DNA of 64,000 nt from Aequorivita sublithincola DSM 14238 (GCF_000265385.1 NC_018013.1:2507001-2571000), one strand, 5' to 3'; positions 47,939-58,087 are shown, numbered from the stretch's first letter. Program-made: numbers and translations. The notes: generated by a model from the letters alone, not told the origin.

Positions 47939-50491
47939 TTATCTTGCGATAATAAGTTTTTTGGTTATAGATTGATTGCCAAGATTTACTTTTACTAAAT
48001 AAACTCCCGCGGGAATCCCTTCAGTTTTTACAATAATATTTTTATCGTTACTGAAATTTCCACTGAACAAATCCTTTATCTTTTTTCCTGAAATATCAAA
48101 CAATTGAACCGTTCCTTCCGAAGAAAGACTTTGCGAAATAGTAAATTCTGAAGTCGCTGGATTCGGATAAATTTTAATTGAATTTGAAGCCAATTCATTT
48201 TCGCCAATATCTAAAATATCGCTTACATCATAACTGTGCATTGCTCTTCCGAAAGTTCCTGCAAAAAGTGTTTTGGTAGGTTCGTGGAATTTTAAATCCA
48301 TCACGACAGTAAGAGGAAGATTATTTCCTAAGATTGTCCAATTCGCCCCATCGTCTTTGGAATACCAAACGTTTAGATCAGTTGCAACGAAAAGAATATT
48401 TTCTGCTGGATAGGTAATAATATCATTCACAGGAATGTTTGGTAAGTTTGATGAAATATCTGTCCAATTCTGTCCGCCATCGGTCGTTTTGAAAATATGC
48501 GGAGTATAATCCAAATATTTAAAGCCCGAAACAGCTACGTAAGCAATCATATCATCACTCGGCACCATCGCGATGGAAGTGATGTATTGATCAGGCAAAC
48601 CAGCGCTTACGTCCGTCCAAGTTGCGCCGCCGTCAAAGGTTACGTTTACGTTCCCATCGTCACTTCCTGTGTAAATTACATCAAGATTATTATATGAAGC
48701 TGCAATCGCAGTAAGTGTTCCAAAAGCCAAAGAACCACTTGGGTGAAGACCATCCGTTAAATCTGGGCTAATGGCTGTCCAAGAAACTGCGCGAGTAGAT
48801 GTGTATAGTTTATTGCTACCATAAAACATTTTTTCTGGACTAAAAGGCGAAAGAATTACGGGAGTATTCCAGTTTACACGGTCGCTACCATTAATTCCAT
48901 TCGTTCCATTTTGAAAAGAATTTCCGCCGTTGGTTGACCGTCTTAGGTTTCCGTATTGTGATTCCGCATAAACATATTTATTATCAATTGGATCCACATT
49001 TACGTGAAATCCATCACCACCAATAATTGATTGCCAATCGCTCAAACCGCCCGTTAATGTGCGAATGGTGTTGTTATCTTGGGTTCCACCATAAAGTCTT
49101 TCTGGGTGCTGATAATCAACTTCAATATTATAAAATTGAGTAATAGGAAGATTTTCAAAATGCGTCCAACTATTTCCGCCATTTTCAGAAAAATAGGCGC
49201 CACCATCATTTCCGGCGAGCATAAAATTGCTGTTTGTTCTAGAAAAATCCAATGCATGATGGTCAACGTGCATTCCGCCCAAGGTGCTCCAGGACGAACC
49301 GCTATTAGTAGATTTTGCTATATCAAAACCTATAATATAAACTTCGGAAGAATTTGTAGGGTTTACCCGAACATTGCCAAAATACCAACCAAAATTAGCA
49401 TCTATTCCGCTCAGTGCTCCGGCTGAAGTTACTAAAGTCCAATTGTCACCATTATTAGTAGACTTATAAAGCCCGTCGAATTCATTAGTGATTTGATTTG
49501 TTGTAAAACGTGCATAAACAGTAGCAGGATCTGATTCTGAAACTGCAATACCAATTCTTCCAGTTTGTGCATTTGGAGCAGGTAATCCGTTGGCAGTTCC
49601 TAATTCAGACCAAGTAGTTCCACCATCCATAGAACGATGAATTGCTGAAGATAGTCCGCCATAATCGCGTTCCCAAGGTTTGCGGGTGCGTTCCCACATT
49701 GCAGCATAAATAATGTTTGTGTTGGATACATTCATTGCTACATCTATTGCGGCTGTAGAGTCGGTTACAAAAAGAACTTGTTCCCAGTTTGTGCCGCCGT
49801 TTGTGGTTCTATAAACTCCACGCTCGTTGTTTTTTCCGTAGAGCTGTCCCGTTGCTGCTACAAAAACGCGGTCTGGATTTGTAGGATCAACTACAATTCG
49901 GCCAATATGATTACTTTCTGGTAAGCCTACGTTTGTCCATGTATCTCCAGCATTATTACTTTTGTATATTCCATCGCCAAAATAGGCTCCGTCTGTTGCG
50001 CTTCCGTTGGCTTCTCCGGTTCCTGCATAAATTATTTGTGGATTTGATTGCGCAATTGCAATATCGCCAATGGAAAGTTTGGATTCGTTGTCAAAAATTG
50101 GAGTCCAATTGACGCCGCGATCGTAGCTTCTAAAAATCCCGCCAGTTGCAGTCGCCAAATAGAGATGGTCGTCGTTATCTGGAGCTATTGCCGCATCGGT
50201 AATCCGTCCACCAGTATTTAATGGACCAACAAAAGTCCATTCTCCAGCAGCTTCTGGAGATCTGTTGGCAAGAATCTGTTTGGACTGCGCAATAGCTTCC
50301 TTATAAGCATCCTTATTGATGTAATTGTTTGGATAGGCGCGTTGGTTGTACATCCACTCTGCGGGATATTCCATTTTTCCAGTTTCCTTTTCAGCTACTT
50401 TTTCTTCTGAAGAGTTTTTACAATTTATAAAAAGAAGTGCTGAAAAGAATGAAAGCACAATTAAGTTGAAGGGGAGTTTGTAGTTTTTCAT
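47939..50491 (-). CDS. Large beta-propeller (VPS10/BNR-like) protein with lipobox and T9SS sorting domain
   Basis: An 850-residue protein. The N-terminus has a signal ending SALLFINCKNSSEE, a probable lipobox (Cys at about 25) with an acidic stretch behind it, as in surface-exposed flavobacterial lipoproteins. Residues about 75-740 hold repeated BNR/Asp-box-like blades (for example GGIFRSYDRGVNW, then GIYKSNNAGDTW, then GVYRTTNGGTNW, then AIHRSMDGGTTW, then HIFKTTDGGQNW), which fold as sialidase/VPS10-type propellers. The last ~80 residues (IYPNPATSEFTIS to SITKKLIIAR) are a T9SS type A domain. A lipid anchor and a T9SS tail together are unusual. The ATG at 50491 is taken; the codon before it is GTG. 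No catalytic residues are recognised. Confidence 0.85.
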   Translation of the reverse strand: MKNYKLPFNLIVLSFFSALLFINCKNSSEEKVAEKETGKMEYPAEWMYNQRAYPNNYINKDAYKEAIAQSKQILANRSPEAAGEWTFVGPLNTGGRITDAAIAPDNDDHLYLATATGGIFRSYDRGVNWTPIFDNESKLSIGDIAIAQSNPQIIYAGTGEANGSATDGAYFGDGIYKSNNAGDTWTNVGLPESNHIGRIVVDPTNPDRVFVAATGQLYGKNNERGVYRTTNGGTNWEQVLFVTDSTAAIDVAMNVSNTNIIYAAMWERTRKPWERDYGGLSSAIHRSMDGGTTWSELGTANGLPAPNAQTGRIGIAVSESDPATVYARFTTNQITNEFDGLYKSTNNGDNWTLVTSAGALSGIDANFGWYFGNVRVNPTNSSEVYIIGFDIAKSTNSGSSWSTLGGMHVDHHALDFSRTNSNFMLAGNDGGAYFSENGGNSWTHFENLPITQFYNIEVDYQHPERLYGGTQDNNTIRTLTGGLSDWQSIIGGDGFHVNVDPIDNKYVYAESQYGNLRRSTNGGNSFQNGTNGINGSDRVNWNTPVILSPFSPEKMFYGSNKLYTSTRAVSWTAISPDLTDGLHPSGSLAFGTLTAIAASYNNLDVIYTGSDDGNVNVTFDGGATWTDVSAGLPDQYITSIAMVPSDDMIAYVAVSGFKYLDYTPHIFKTTDGGQNWTDISSNLPNIPVNDIITYPAENILFVATDLNVWYSKDDGANWTILGNNLPLTVVMDLKFHEPTKTLFAGTFGRAMHSYDVSDILDIGENELASNSIKIYPNPATSEFTISQSLSSEGTVQLFDISGKKIKDLFSGNFSNDKNIIVKTEGIPAGVYLVKVNLGNQSITKKLIIAR

Positions 50492-50558
50492 CACGGACGG
50501 TTTAGAGTTTGTTTTTTTGAAGACGTTTTATATAATTCATTGATTGTAAATGTCGTAA

Positions 50559-51359
50559 TTATTTTTTTGGATACCAATCCAATTGGATTACCTTAATATT
50601 AGGATCTCCAGCTTCCACCAGAGATTTAAACTTTGAAACATCGCTCAAACCCTCCGTTCCTCTATAGTGATAAGGGTAAACGGTTTTTGGTTTGAAAGCC
50701 AAAACTGCTTCTGCAGCTTTTTCAACGGTCATTGTGTAGGGTAAATTCATACAGACAAAGGCGATATCAATATTTTTCAGATTGCGCATTTCTGGAATAT
50801 CTTCTGTGTCGCTAGAAATATAGATTCGCTCACCATTTTTCTCAAGCACATAACCATTTCCTCTTCCTTTTTCGTGAAATTTTAAAGCTTCTGGTCGTAG
50901 ATTATACATTGGTATGGCTTCAAAAGCAATGTCAAAATCTGAAATTTTTTCGCCATTGCTCATTACTTTCGATTTGCTTTGTAGGTTTTTTGGTAATTTG
51001 TCAAAGACCGCTTTGGGAGCAATCAATTTTGTTTTAGCTACCACAATAGATTCAAGCGTTGGAATGTCCATATGGTCGCGGTGAATGTCAGTAATCAAAA
51101 CAAGATCGGGCTCGCGGAATTTTGAAAATAGATCTTTTCCGCCTACTGGATCAACATAAATGGTTGTTTCGCCCCAGTTCAGAACCATTGATGCGTGTTC
51201 TACAGGGTTGATTGCGAGTTCTTTATTTGTTACGACTTCCTCATCATCCAAATCAGTTGCAGGAGCTATTACAGATGCCTCGGATTCGGTTTTTTCTGTT
51301 GTGTTTTTGCAACTAATTAGTGCAACGGAAAAGAAAATGGTAAGAGCAATACCTTTCAT
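50559..51359 (-). CDS. MBL-fold metallo-hydrolase lipoprotein
   Basis: A 266-residue protein with a lipobox signal (FFSVALISCKNTT, Cys at about 17). The metallo-beta-lactamase-fold core shows LITDIHRDHMDIPTL (H-x-D-H, where the first His position of H-x-H-x-D-H is Asp), EKGRGNGYVLEKN, then ISSDTEDIPEM and YPYHYRGTEGL. This is the short UlaG/UPF0173-like group. The replacement at the first His may weaken one metal site. It is probably anchored in the envelope and faces the periplasm. It lies downstream of hutG on the same strand (61-bp gap), but no link is evident. Confidence 0.82.
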   Translation of the reverse strand: MKGIALTIFFSVALISCKNTTEKTESEASVIAPATDLDDEEVVTNKELAINPVEHASMVLNWGETTIYVDPVGGKDLFSKFREPDLVLITDIHRDHMDIPTLESIVVAKTKLIAPKAVFDKLPKNLQSKSKVMSNGEKISDFDIAFEAIPMYNLRPEALKFHEKGRGNGYVLEKNGERIYISSDTEDIPEMRNLKNIDIAFVCMNLPYTMTVEKAAEAVLAFKPKTVYPYHYRGTEGLSDVSKFKSLVEAGDPNIKVIQLDWYPKK

Positions 51360-51420
51360 AAAAAATAATTTTGAATGAAGATACTAAGAAAGAAATGTTT
51401 AGAAAGGTATTTTTAAGATT

Positions 51421-52422
51421 TTATGAAATAGAATCACTTACTAAATAAGTAATTGCCTTCCCAACTTGATTCGGAAACACTCCCGCCGATGGCGAACCTT
51501 CACAAATATGAAGGTAACTAGCATTTTCGTTTTTTGTGAAATAGGAAACAAATTGTCGAGCTTCATTTAAAGAAAATCCACTTGGCGAAATGGCGCTACT
51601 TCCCATCATTTCAATTGCATCCATATCTAGCTCAATTCCGAAGTTTTCGTTGCAGCAGAAGTTTTCAGCATCTTTTAAAGCTACAGAAAAGGACAGTTTT
51701 TGGTTTACTGAAATATCTTCAAAAAGATTGAAGTTTACTCTGTGTGAATTTTTTTCCATTGAATTGAAAACCGCTGCAGAAGAATAATTTCTATGAAGTC
51801 CGAAGATGAAATATTTCGCCAAAAAACCATCCACAAAAGCATACGAAAATCCGTTGCCACTATGACGATGTTCCAAACTCCGGAAATCTGTATGCGCATC
51901 AAAATTGATGCAGTTTATGGGTTTTTTTAATGCTTGCGAAGTTCCTTTTAAATTTCCAAAACTGTTGTTATGACCGCCACCAATGATAATGGGAAACTTA
52001 CCAGCTTCAACAATTGCTTTTATAACTAAAGAAATTTTATCATCAATCTGACTCACCAAACCGCCTAGTTCTTCGGCATAATGAATTTCTTCTTTTGAAA
52101 TACTTTCGGCCTGCTTCATTTGGGTTTCGCAATCAATTTCGCCTAAAAGAATTACATTTTCAGCATTCGTTAAATGATTATGCTGAATATTCAAAAGGCT
52201 TCCTAGCGCGGCTTCCCAAGCTTTTGAAGTTCCGGGATTACCAAAATTTGCCCGAACGCCAATATCTTCGGGTATTCCTAAAAGCACATATTTTGCAGCA
52301 TGGTTTTTTAAATCTTCTAGCGATTTAACAAAGGACACTTTTTCGCCAAACTTGGTTTCTCCAGCTCTCTTTTTTAGGAAGGAAGTACTATTTTTTTCAG
52401 AATAAATTTTCAGTAGGCTCAT
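51421..52422 (-). CDS. hutG: Formimidoylglutamase
   Basis: A 333-residue arginase-family enzyme that cleaves N-formimidoyl-glutamate to glutamate and formamide, the last step of one branch of histidine degradation. The dinuclear manganese site is seen in IIGGGHNNSFGN (His), NFDAHTDFRSL (D-x-H-x-D) and ELDMDAI (D-x-D), as in all arginase-fold enzymes. It is followed by hutI upstream with a four-base overlap (52419-52422), so the two are translationally coupled, and the context supports HutG over agmatinase. hutH and hutU are not in this window. Confidence 0.92.
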   Translation of the reverse strand: MSLLKIYSEKNSTSFLKKRAGETKFGEKVSFVKSLEDLKNHAAKYVLLGIPEDIGVRANFGNPGTSKAWEAALGSLLNIQHNHLTNAENVILLGEIDCETQMKQAESISKEEIHYAEELGGLVSQIDDKISLVIKAIVEAGKFPIIIGGGHNNSFGNLKGTSQALKKPINCINFDAHTDFRSLEHRHSGNGFSYAFVDGFLAKYFIFGLHRNYSSAAVFNSMEKNSHRVNFNLFEDISVNQKLSFSVALKDAENFCCNENFGIELDMDAIEMMGSSAISPSGFSLNEARQFVSYFTKNENASYLHICEGSPSAGVFPNQVGKAITYLVSDSIS

Positions 52423-53657
52423 TTCACTTCTTTTCCGCCAATAATCACTGAATCAATCAAATTACTTCCAAAAGCGTATGGTAAATAACCATACGATGGA
52501 ATTGGTTTTGTGATAATGAGATTTGCTACTTTTCCTCTGCATATACTGCCGTGAGTTTCGCTCAATCCCATTGCGTATGCACCGTTGATGGTTGCGGCAT
52601 TTATTGCTTCTTCGGGAGTTAAGCGCATTTTTATACAGGCTGTAGCAACTACAAAATTCATATTTCCACTTGGTGTGGAACCTGGATTGTAATCTGTGGC
52701 TAGTGCCAAAGGTAATCCGGCATCAATTATTTTTCTTCCTGGAGTATAGGGAATACTCAAAAAGTATGAGCAGGAGGGAAGTGCCACAGGCATTGTTTCG
52801 CTGTTTTTTAAAGCTGCCAAGTCTTCATCTGTAAAAACTTCCAAATGATCCACGCTCAGGGCTTTGTGCTTGACGGCAGAGGCAATCCCGCCAATACTGT
52901 TGAATTGATTTACGTGTACTTTTGGGATGAGGTTGTATTTTTTTCCTTCAGAAAGAACGCGATCCATATCTGCCACAGAAAAATAACCTTCTTCACAGAA
53001 AATATCTATGTATTCCGCTAAACTTTCTTCAGCAACTTTTGGAAGCATTTCGTTGCAGAGCAAATCTAAATAACCGTCTTTATTTCCTTTGTATTCCGTG
53101 GGAATTGCGTGCGCGCCTAAAAATGTTGTTTTAATGGTAATAGGATATTCTTCAGCAAGTTTTTTTGCAACGCGGAGCATTTTCAGTTCGGCATCTGTAG
53201 TGAGACCGTAGCCGCTTTTAATTTCTATTGCACCAGTGCCAAGTTTCATTACTTCTTCTAGGCGTGCAGCAGATTGATGGTACAAATCTTCTTCCGAAGT
53301 TTCTTGTAGTTTTTTTGCACTGTTTACGATCCCACCCCCTTTTTCGGCGATTTCTTGATAACTAAGACCGTTGATTCTATCTACAAATTCCTGCTCACGA
53401 TTGCCTGCGTAAACGATATGGCTGTGGCTATCGCACCAAGCGGGAAGAACCGTTTTTCCGCTGCAATCTATGGTTTTGAAACCTTGGTGTGGGCCCATTT
53501 TGGCCATAATTCCGTAATCTTCAATAATTCCGTGGTTGATATATAACCATGCGTTTTTGAGTGTTGGGAGTTCTGCCATTTCTTTTCCGCTGAGTTTTGT
53601 TGGGAAGTTTTCGCGGACTTGGAGTAGTTCTTTTATGTTAGTGAGTAGTAGTTTCAT
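52419..53657 (-). CDS. hutI: Imidazolonepropionase
   Basis: A 412-residue amidohydrolase-superfamily enzyme that opens 4-imidazolone-5-propionate to N-formimidoyl-glutamate in the third step of histidine breakdown. The metal site HSHIVYAGNRE (H-x-H), the His of FLGAHAIP, VHVNQFNSIGG and ALATDYNPGSTPSGNM with the catalytic Asp match HutI. Its product is the substrate of the enzyme encoded by hutG, with which it overlaps by four bases. The gene order hutI-hutG in one transcript is sensible. It is cytoplasmic and of normal length. Confidence 0.95.
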   Translation of the reverse strand: MKLLLTNIKELLQVRENFPTKLSGKEMAELPTLKNAWLYINHGIIEDYGIMAKMGPHQGFKTIDCSGKTVLPAWCDSHSHIVYAGNREQEFVDRINGLSYQEIAEKGGGIVNSAKKLQETSEEDLYHQSAARLEEVMKLGTGAIEIKSGYGLTTDAELKMLRVAKKLAEEYPITIKTTFLGAHAIPTEYKGNKDGYLDLLCNEMLPKVAEESLAEYIDIFCEEGYFSVADMDRVLSEGKKYNLIPKVHVNQFNSIGGIASAVKHKALSVDHLEVFTDEDLAALKNSETMPVALPSCSYFLSIPYTPGRKIIDAGLPLALATDYNPGSTPSGNMNFVVATACIKMRLTPEEAINAATINGAYAMGLSETHGSICRGKVANLIITKPIPSYGYLPYAFGSNLIDSVIIGGKEVK

Positions 53658-53739
53658 TGTAATTGTGTTTTAAAACTCAATTAGTTTCAGTGGTTTTTTT
53701 GTATTCGAGTTGTTTTTTAGTCTTGTTTATTCTGAAAAA

Positions 53740-55176
53740 TTACAAACTGCAATTGCCGTCTATGATGTCTTGTTTTGTTGGGTTGTAGGCGTTGCTAAAA
53801 ATTGATAAACCGATTATGCTTCCATTGGTGACTAAATTTCGAATAGCACATAGATCGGTAAGATTTTTATTCGTAGAAATTTCTAAATGTTTCACGTCTG
53901 TTAGATTCTCAAAACCATTTAAACTCATTAAATTATTATTTTGAGAAATTTTGATAGGATACCCAACAATCGTCAAATTATTAAGACCACTTAAATCGGT
54001 TAAAGAACTGTTGTTACTAATTTCTAAATAAGAGGTCAAGGTTGTTACTTTCAAAAGACCATTTAAATTTACTAATTGAGAATTATTACTTATAACAATA
54101 CTGCCAGTAACGTTCATATTTTCAAGACCTATTAAATTTTTTAAAGAATTATTTTTTCCAATTTTTAAAAACTCTATGCTTTCTTTTAAGTTCTGAAGGC
54201 CATCGAAATTTTTTAAAGAAGGATTGTTATTCACAATCAATTCCTTGATTGTTTCAAGTTTAGCTAAAGAATTAAAATTTTGAATATCTGCTAAATTTGA
54301 AAGAGTAAGCGTTCTTTCTATAGAAACAAGATTGCCTAAAAAGTCTAAGTTTGGAATTTTCACGTTGGAGGTTATAAACAACTGTCCACCAACGGTAGTT
54401 ACATTATTGATTCCATCCAAATTGTTTAAAACAGGATTGTAATTAATTATTAAATTCCCGACAATTCCCGATGCTATATTATTAAATCCTTCAATTTTTA
54501 GCAATGATGCATTATCTATAAATGCGAGATCATTTCCCAAAGAAGTAAGATTATTAAGACCTGCTGTAGTGTTTAAAATTTCATTGTATTGAATATAAAG
54601 ATGTCCGCCAATACGCTCTAAAGTAAGTAGAGGTGATAAATCTGTAATATCACTATAGCCACTATTTGGTAATTTACCAATTATTAAATCTCCAGTAATT
54701 TCAACATAATTGTGGGTTCCAAAATCATTAACTTCTGCTTGAGAAGATAACACTACATTTCCCTGAAATATATTTTCTTCAACCACATCATTCAAATTAA
54801 TAGTAACCGAAGCGTTTTTAGAAATAATTCCATTATATACTTTTATAGTTCCAGTGATGGTTGGATTTTTCTCAAAATCGAATAGAATTGCATTCAACAC
54901 CTTCAATTCGCCCGTAGTTTCATTAATTGTGAATGCATTTGCCGGAGTTTGTTCCAGTAATAAAAATGTAACTGATCCTGAACTTGTACTTCCAGAGACA
55001 GTGCCAATAACTTGTCCATTCACTGGATTCTCGTCCATCATTTTTGAGAAATTTGTAGTTGTTACCGTTATTTCAAAAGGATTAGGATCATTACTTTCTT
55101 TTGAGCAGGAAACCAAGCCTAAAATAACAAGTGCTAATACTATTCTGGATTGGAGGATCATTTTCATTTTTTTCAT
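53740..55176 (-). CDS. Leucine-rich surface lipoprotein with cadherin-like domain
   Basis: A 478-residue protein. The lipobox is LGLVSCSKESND (Cys at about 24), with an acidic tail that may direct it to the surface. Residues about 35-130 are a cadherin-like repeat (IGTVSGSTSSGSVTFLLLEQ, then FTINETTGELKVLNAILFDF). Residues about 150-460 are receptor-L-domain-like leucine-rich repeats with a period near 23 residues (for example LNNLTSLGNDLAFIDNASLL, and LENMNVTGSIVISNNSQLVN). The C-terminus ends NAYNPTKQDIIDGNCSL. No T9SS tail is present. It is the paralogue of the next gene, 10 bp away. A binding or adhesion role is likely. Confidence 0.83.
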   Translation of the reverse strand: MKKMKMILQSRIVLALVILGLVSCSKESNDPNPFEITVTTTNFSKMMDENPVNGQVIGTVSGSTSSGSVTFLLLEQTPANAFTINETTGELKVLNAILFDFEKNPTITGTIKVYNGIISKNASVTINLNDVVEENIFQGNVVLSSQAEVNDFGTHNYVEITGDLIIGKLPNSGYSDITDLSPLLTLERIGGHLYIQYNEILNTTAGLNNLTSLGNDLAFIDNASLLKIEGFNNIASGIVGNLIINYNPVLNNLDGINNVTTVGGQLFITSNVKIPNLDFLGNLVSIERTLTLSNLADIQNFNSLAKLETIKELIVNNNPSLKNFDGLQNLKESIEFLKIGKNNSLKNLIGLENMNVTGSIVISNNSQLVNLNGLLKVTTLTSYLEISNNSSLTDLSGLNNLTIVGYPIKISQNNNLMSLNGFENLTDVKHLEISTNKNLTDLCAIRNLVTNGSIIGLSIFSNAYNPTKQDIIDGNCSL

Positions 55177-55186
55177 TTTTCACGAA

Positions 55187-56398
55187 TTATAAACGGCAAT
55201 TTCCGTCTTTAATATCTTGTACTGTTGGATTGTAAGCGTTAAAGTTTACAGTGTATGAACCTTCTAATCCATTCCCTAATAGTAAGTTTTTTAATCCACA
55301 AAAATCAGTTAAGGCATTGTTAGAACTGATTATTAAATTATCTATAACGATTGAAAGATTACTTAAACCGTCGAGATTCATTAATGCCTCATTATTTTGA
55401 ATTTTTATTCTTCCTAAAACGCTTTGGAGGGATTGTAAACCACTTATTGTTTCCAACAAAGGATTATAGTCAATCGTTAAAGCTTCTTCAACATTAGTAA
55501 TATTACTCAGTCCATCTATATTTTTTAAAGAATTGTTTTTAGAAACTTTTAGTTGGGTAACTGTAGTTATATTACTAAGCGCATTTATATTAGTTAATGA
55601 ATTATTCTGTGCAACTGTCAAATATTTGCAAGTTTTTATATCGTTTAATCCTTCAAGGTTTACTAAAGATTCGTTATCAGTAATAAGTAGTGTATTAAGG
55701 TCAATATTTGTTAAATTAATTAGACCTTCAATATTTAAAAGAGATTTATTAAAATTTATCCATAACTCTTCTTGTATAGTTGTTAATCCACTAATACCAT
55801 CCAGATTTTCTAAGGCATCATTTTCACTAATATATAAACTACGACCTATAATTTTTAGATTTTGAAGCGCATTAATATTTTTTAATAAAGGACTTCCTAC
55901 AATCGCAAAATCTCCATCTAAACTTACCAAATTTTCTAATCCATTTAAATTCAGTAAAGAAATATTACCTGAAATTTCTAAAGTTGCCGAAATAGTAGTT
56001 AAACCATTTAACCCTTCCAAATTTTGAAGAAGATAATTATCCCAGATAGATAAGAGCCCTGTTACTTCTTTAATATTCTCTAATCCTGTGAGTTTTGGAA
56101 GATTTTCATTATTAATAACTTGTAAAATACCTCCAACACTTGTAACGGTGTTTAGAACGCTTAAGTTAGAAATTTCGCCATTCATAATTACTTGATCTCC
56201 AATGATTAAGTTGCCAGTTATTGCTGTGTACTTATTACTGCCAAAGGTTTCAACTTCTTGTTGTGTACGTAATTGAACATCTCCAACAAAAATTTTATCT
56301 ACAACGGGATCATCAATGTCGTCTTCGGAACAGGAGCTAAAAGTAAAAACTGAAAAAAGAAACAGAATTAAAAAGCGATGGTTGAGTGAGAATTTCAT
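55187..56398 (-). CDS. Leucine-rich surface lipoprotein, paralogue of the preceding
   Basis: A 403-residue protein with a lipobox (SVFTFSSCSEDD, Cys at about 23) and acidic residues behind it. The body is receptor-L-domain-like leucine-rich repeats (for example LENIKEVTGLLSIWDNYLLQ, and LQNLKIIGRSLYISENDALE). It lacks the cadherin-like domain. It ends NAYNPTVQDIKDGNCRL, nearly the same C-terminal motif as its neighbour. The pair arose by duplication and sits 10 bp apart on the same strand, so cotranscription is likely. No enzyme motif is present; a binding or adhesion function is inferred from the fold. Confidence 0.83.
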   Translation of the reverse strand: MKFSLNHRFLILFLFSVFTFSSCSEDDIDDPVVDKIFVGDVQLRTQQEVETFGSNKYTAITGNLIIGDQVIMNGEISNLSVLNTVTSVGGILQVINNENLPKLTGLENIKEVTGLLSIWDNYLLQNLEGLNGLTTISATLEISGNISLLNLNGLENLVSLDGDFAIVGSPLLKNINALQNLKIIGRSLYISENDALENLDGISGLTTIQEELWINFNKSLLNIEGLINLTNIDLNTLLITDNESLVNLEGLNDIKTCKYLTVAQNNSLTNINALSNITTVTQLKVSKNNSLKNIDGLSNITNVEEALTIDYNPLLETISGLQSLQSVLGRIKIQNNEALMNLDGLSNLSIVIDNLIISSNNALTDFCGLKNLLLGNGLEGSYTVNFNAYNPTVQDIKDGNCRL

Positions 56399-56495
56399 AA
56401 TTGATACATTTTAATGGATAATGCTTTTCAAATATAAAGAAAAAATCCCGCCGCTTTGGCGACAGGATTTTCTATAATTGAAGTATTACCAATTA

Positions 56496-57944
56496 TTAAT
56501 AGTAAGTAAATCTTCTAACTTGTGCAATATATTTCGCCAAGCGTATTACTTGATGGCTATAACCATATTCATTATCATACCAAATATAAAGTACTATGTT
56601 TTTGCCGTCTTCTGTTACGATGGTAGCATTGCTATCATAAATTGCTGGAGCAGAAGAGCCAACAATGTCACTAGAAACTAATTCATTGCTTAAGGAATAT
56701 TTAATTTGTTCAACCAAATCGCCTTCCAAAGCATATTTTTTCATTGTAGCGTTAATGTCTTCAATAGAAGTTGGTTTTGCAACTTCAAGACTCAAAACTA
56801 CCAATGAACCGTTTGGAACAGGAACGCGAATTGCGTTGCTCGTAAGTTTGCCAGCCAAAACAGGCAATGCTTTTGCAACGGCACTTCCGGCGCCAGTTTC
56901 AGTAATAACCATGTTCAAAGCTGCAGCGCGACCACGACGGTATTTGCTGTGCATATTATCTACCAAATTCTGGTCGTTTGTATATGCGTGAATGGTTTCC
57001 AAATGCCCACGAACTACACCAAAAGAGTCTTCAACTGCTTTCAAAATAGGAGTGATGGCATTGGTAGTACAGGATGCTGCTGAAAAAATATCAACCGTGT
57101 TTGGGTCGTAATCGTTTTGGTTTACACCGTGAACGATGTTTGGAACCCCTTTTCCAGGAGCCGTAAGCAATACTTTTGAAGCGCCTTTAGACTGTAAATG
57201 TCTGCTCAATTCTTTATCATCGCGGAAAGCGCCTGTGTTGTCTATTACCAAGGCATCTTCAATTCCGTATTGCGTGTAATCAATATCTTCAGGATTGTTT
57301 GCAGAAATTATATGAACGGTAGTTCCGTTAATAATCAATGCGCTATTTTCAATGTCTGTACGTACAGTTCCTGGGAAATCGCCGTGAACAGAATCATACT
57401 GTAGCAAGGATGCTCTTTTGTCCAAAACTGTTTGGTCCATTTTTCCGCGAACCACGATAGCGCGAAGACGAAGCTGATTGCCCTGTCCTGTTCTGGTCAT
57501 AAGCTCACGAGCCAATAAACGCCCAATACGTCCAAAACCATAAAGAACTACATCTTTAGGAACTACTGTTTTTGCCTCTTTGGCGTTTTTCAATTTATCT
57601 GAAACAAAAGCCAAAGCGTTTGAATATTTATCGTCTTCTAAATGAAACTCATAGGTAAGTTTACCGATGTCCAACTTTGCTGGTGGAAGATCTAAGGTTT
57701 TGATAGCCTGCGCAATTTCAACAGAGTCGAAAATTGAGATTGGTTTGTTTACAAATTCGCCTGCATATTCGTGAAGGTTTAAGATTTCACTCACGTTGCG
57801 ATCTATAAGTTGGTTGCGGAAAAGCACCAATTCAATAGACTTGTCGTACCAAAGGTCACTAATGATTTTAATAAATTCTACTGAAGCTTTACGGCGGTCA
57901 GTTTGAAAAGACAGTTCTTTTTCATAAACGTCATCTAAACTCAT
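56496..57944 (-). CDS. gapA: Glyceraldehyde-3-phosphate dehydrogenase, long form
   Basis: A 482-residue enzyme. Residues about 130-470 are a full GAPDH: NAD-binding LYGFGRIGRLLAREL, DNTGAFRD, the catalytic Cys292 in SAASCTTNAI, and TGSAVAKALPVLAGKLTSNA with the phosphate-binding residues. Residues 1-130 form an N-terminal extension not found in the ~335-residue classical enzyme. It is common in the long flavobacterial form and its role is unknown. This form may run glycolysis, gluconeogenesis or both with NADP; the cofactor preference cannot be read safely here. It is a single gene. Confidence 0.92.
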   Translation of the reverse strand: MSLDDVYEKELSFQTDRRKASVEFIKIISDLWYDKSIELVLFRNQLIDRNVSEILNLHEYAGEFVNKPISIFDSVEIAQAIKTLDLPPAKLDIGKLTYEFHLEDDKYSNALAFVSDKLKNAKEAKTVVPKDVVLYGFGRIGRLLARELMTRTGQGNQLRLRAIVVRGKMDQTVLDKRASLLQYDSVHGDFPGTVRTDIENSALIINGTTVHIISANNPEDIDYTQYGIEDALVIDNTGAFRDDKELSRHLQSKGASKVLLTAPGKGVPNIVHGVNQNDYDPNTVDIFSAASCTTNAITPILKAVEDSFGVVRGHLETIHAYTNDQNLVDNMHSKYRRGRAAALNMVITETGAGSAVAKALPVLAGKLTSNAIRVPVPNGSLVVLSLEVAKPTSIEDINATMKKYALEGDLVEQIKYSLSNELVSSDIVGSSAPAIYDSNATIVTEDGKNIVLYIWYDNEYGYSHQVIRLAKYIAQVRRFTYY

Positions 57945-58087
57945 AAGGAAGTATGTTTAAGGGTTTTAAATTTGGTGCAAAAGTAGTCCTTTTCATCCTT
58001 GTAATGAAATATATAATGAAAATTAAAGTGCTTTCTTAGATGCAAAAAAAGGAACCGAATAGATATTTGGGAATATTTAAAAACTAA

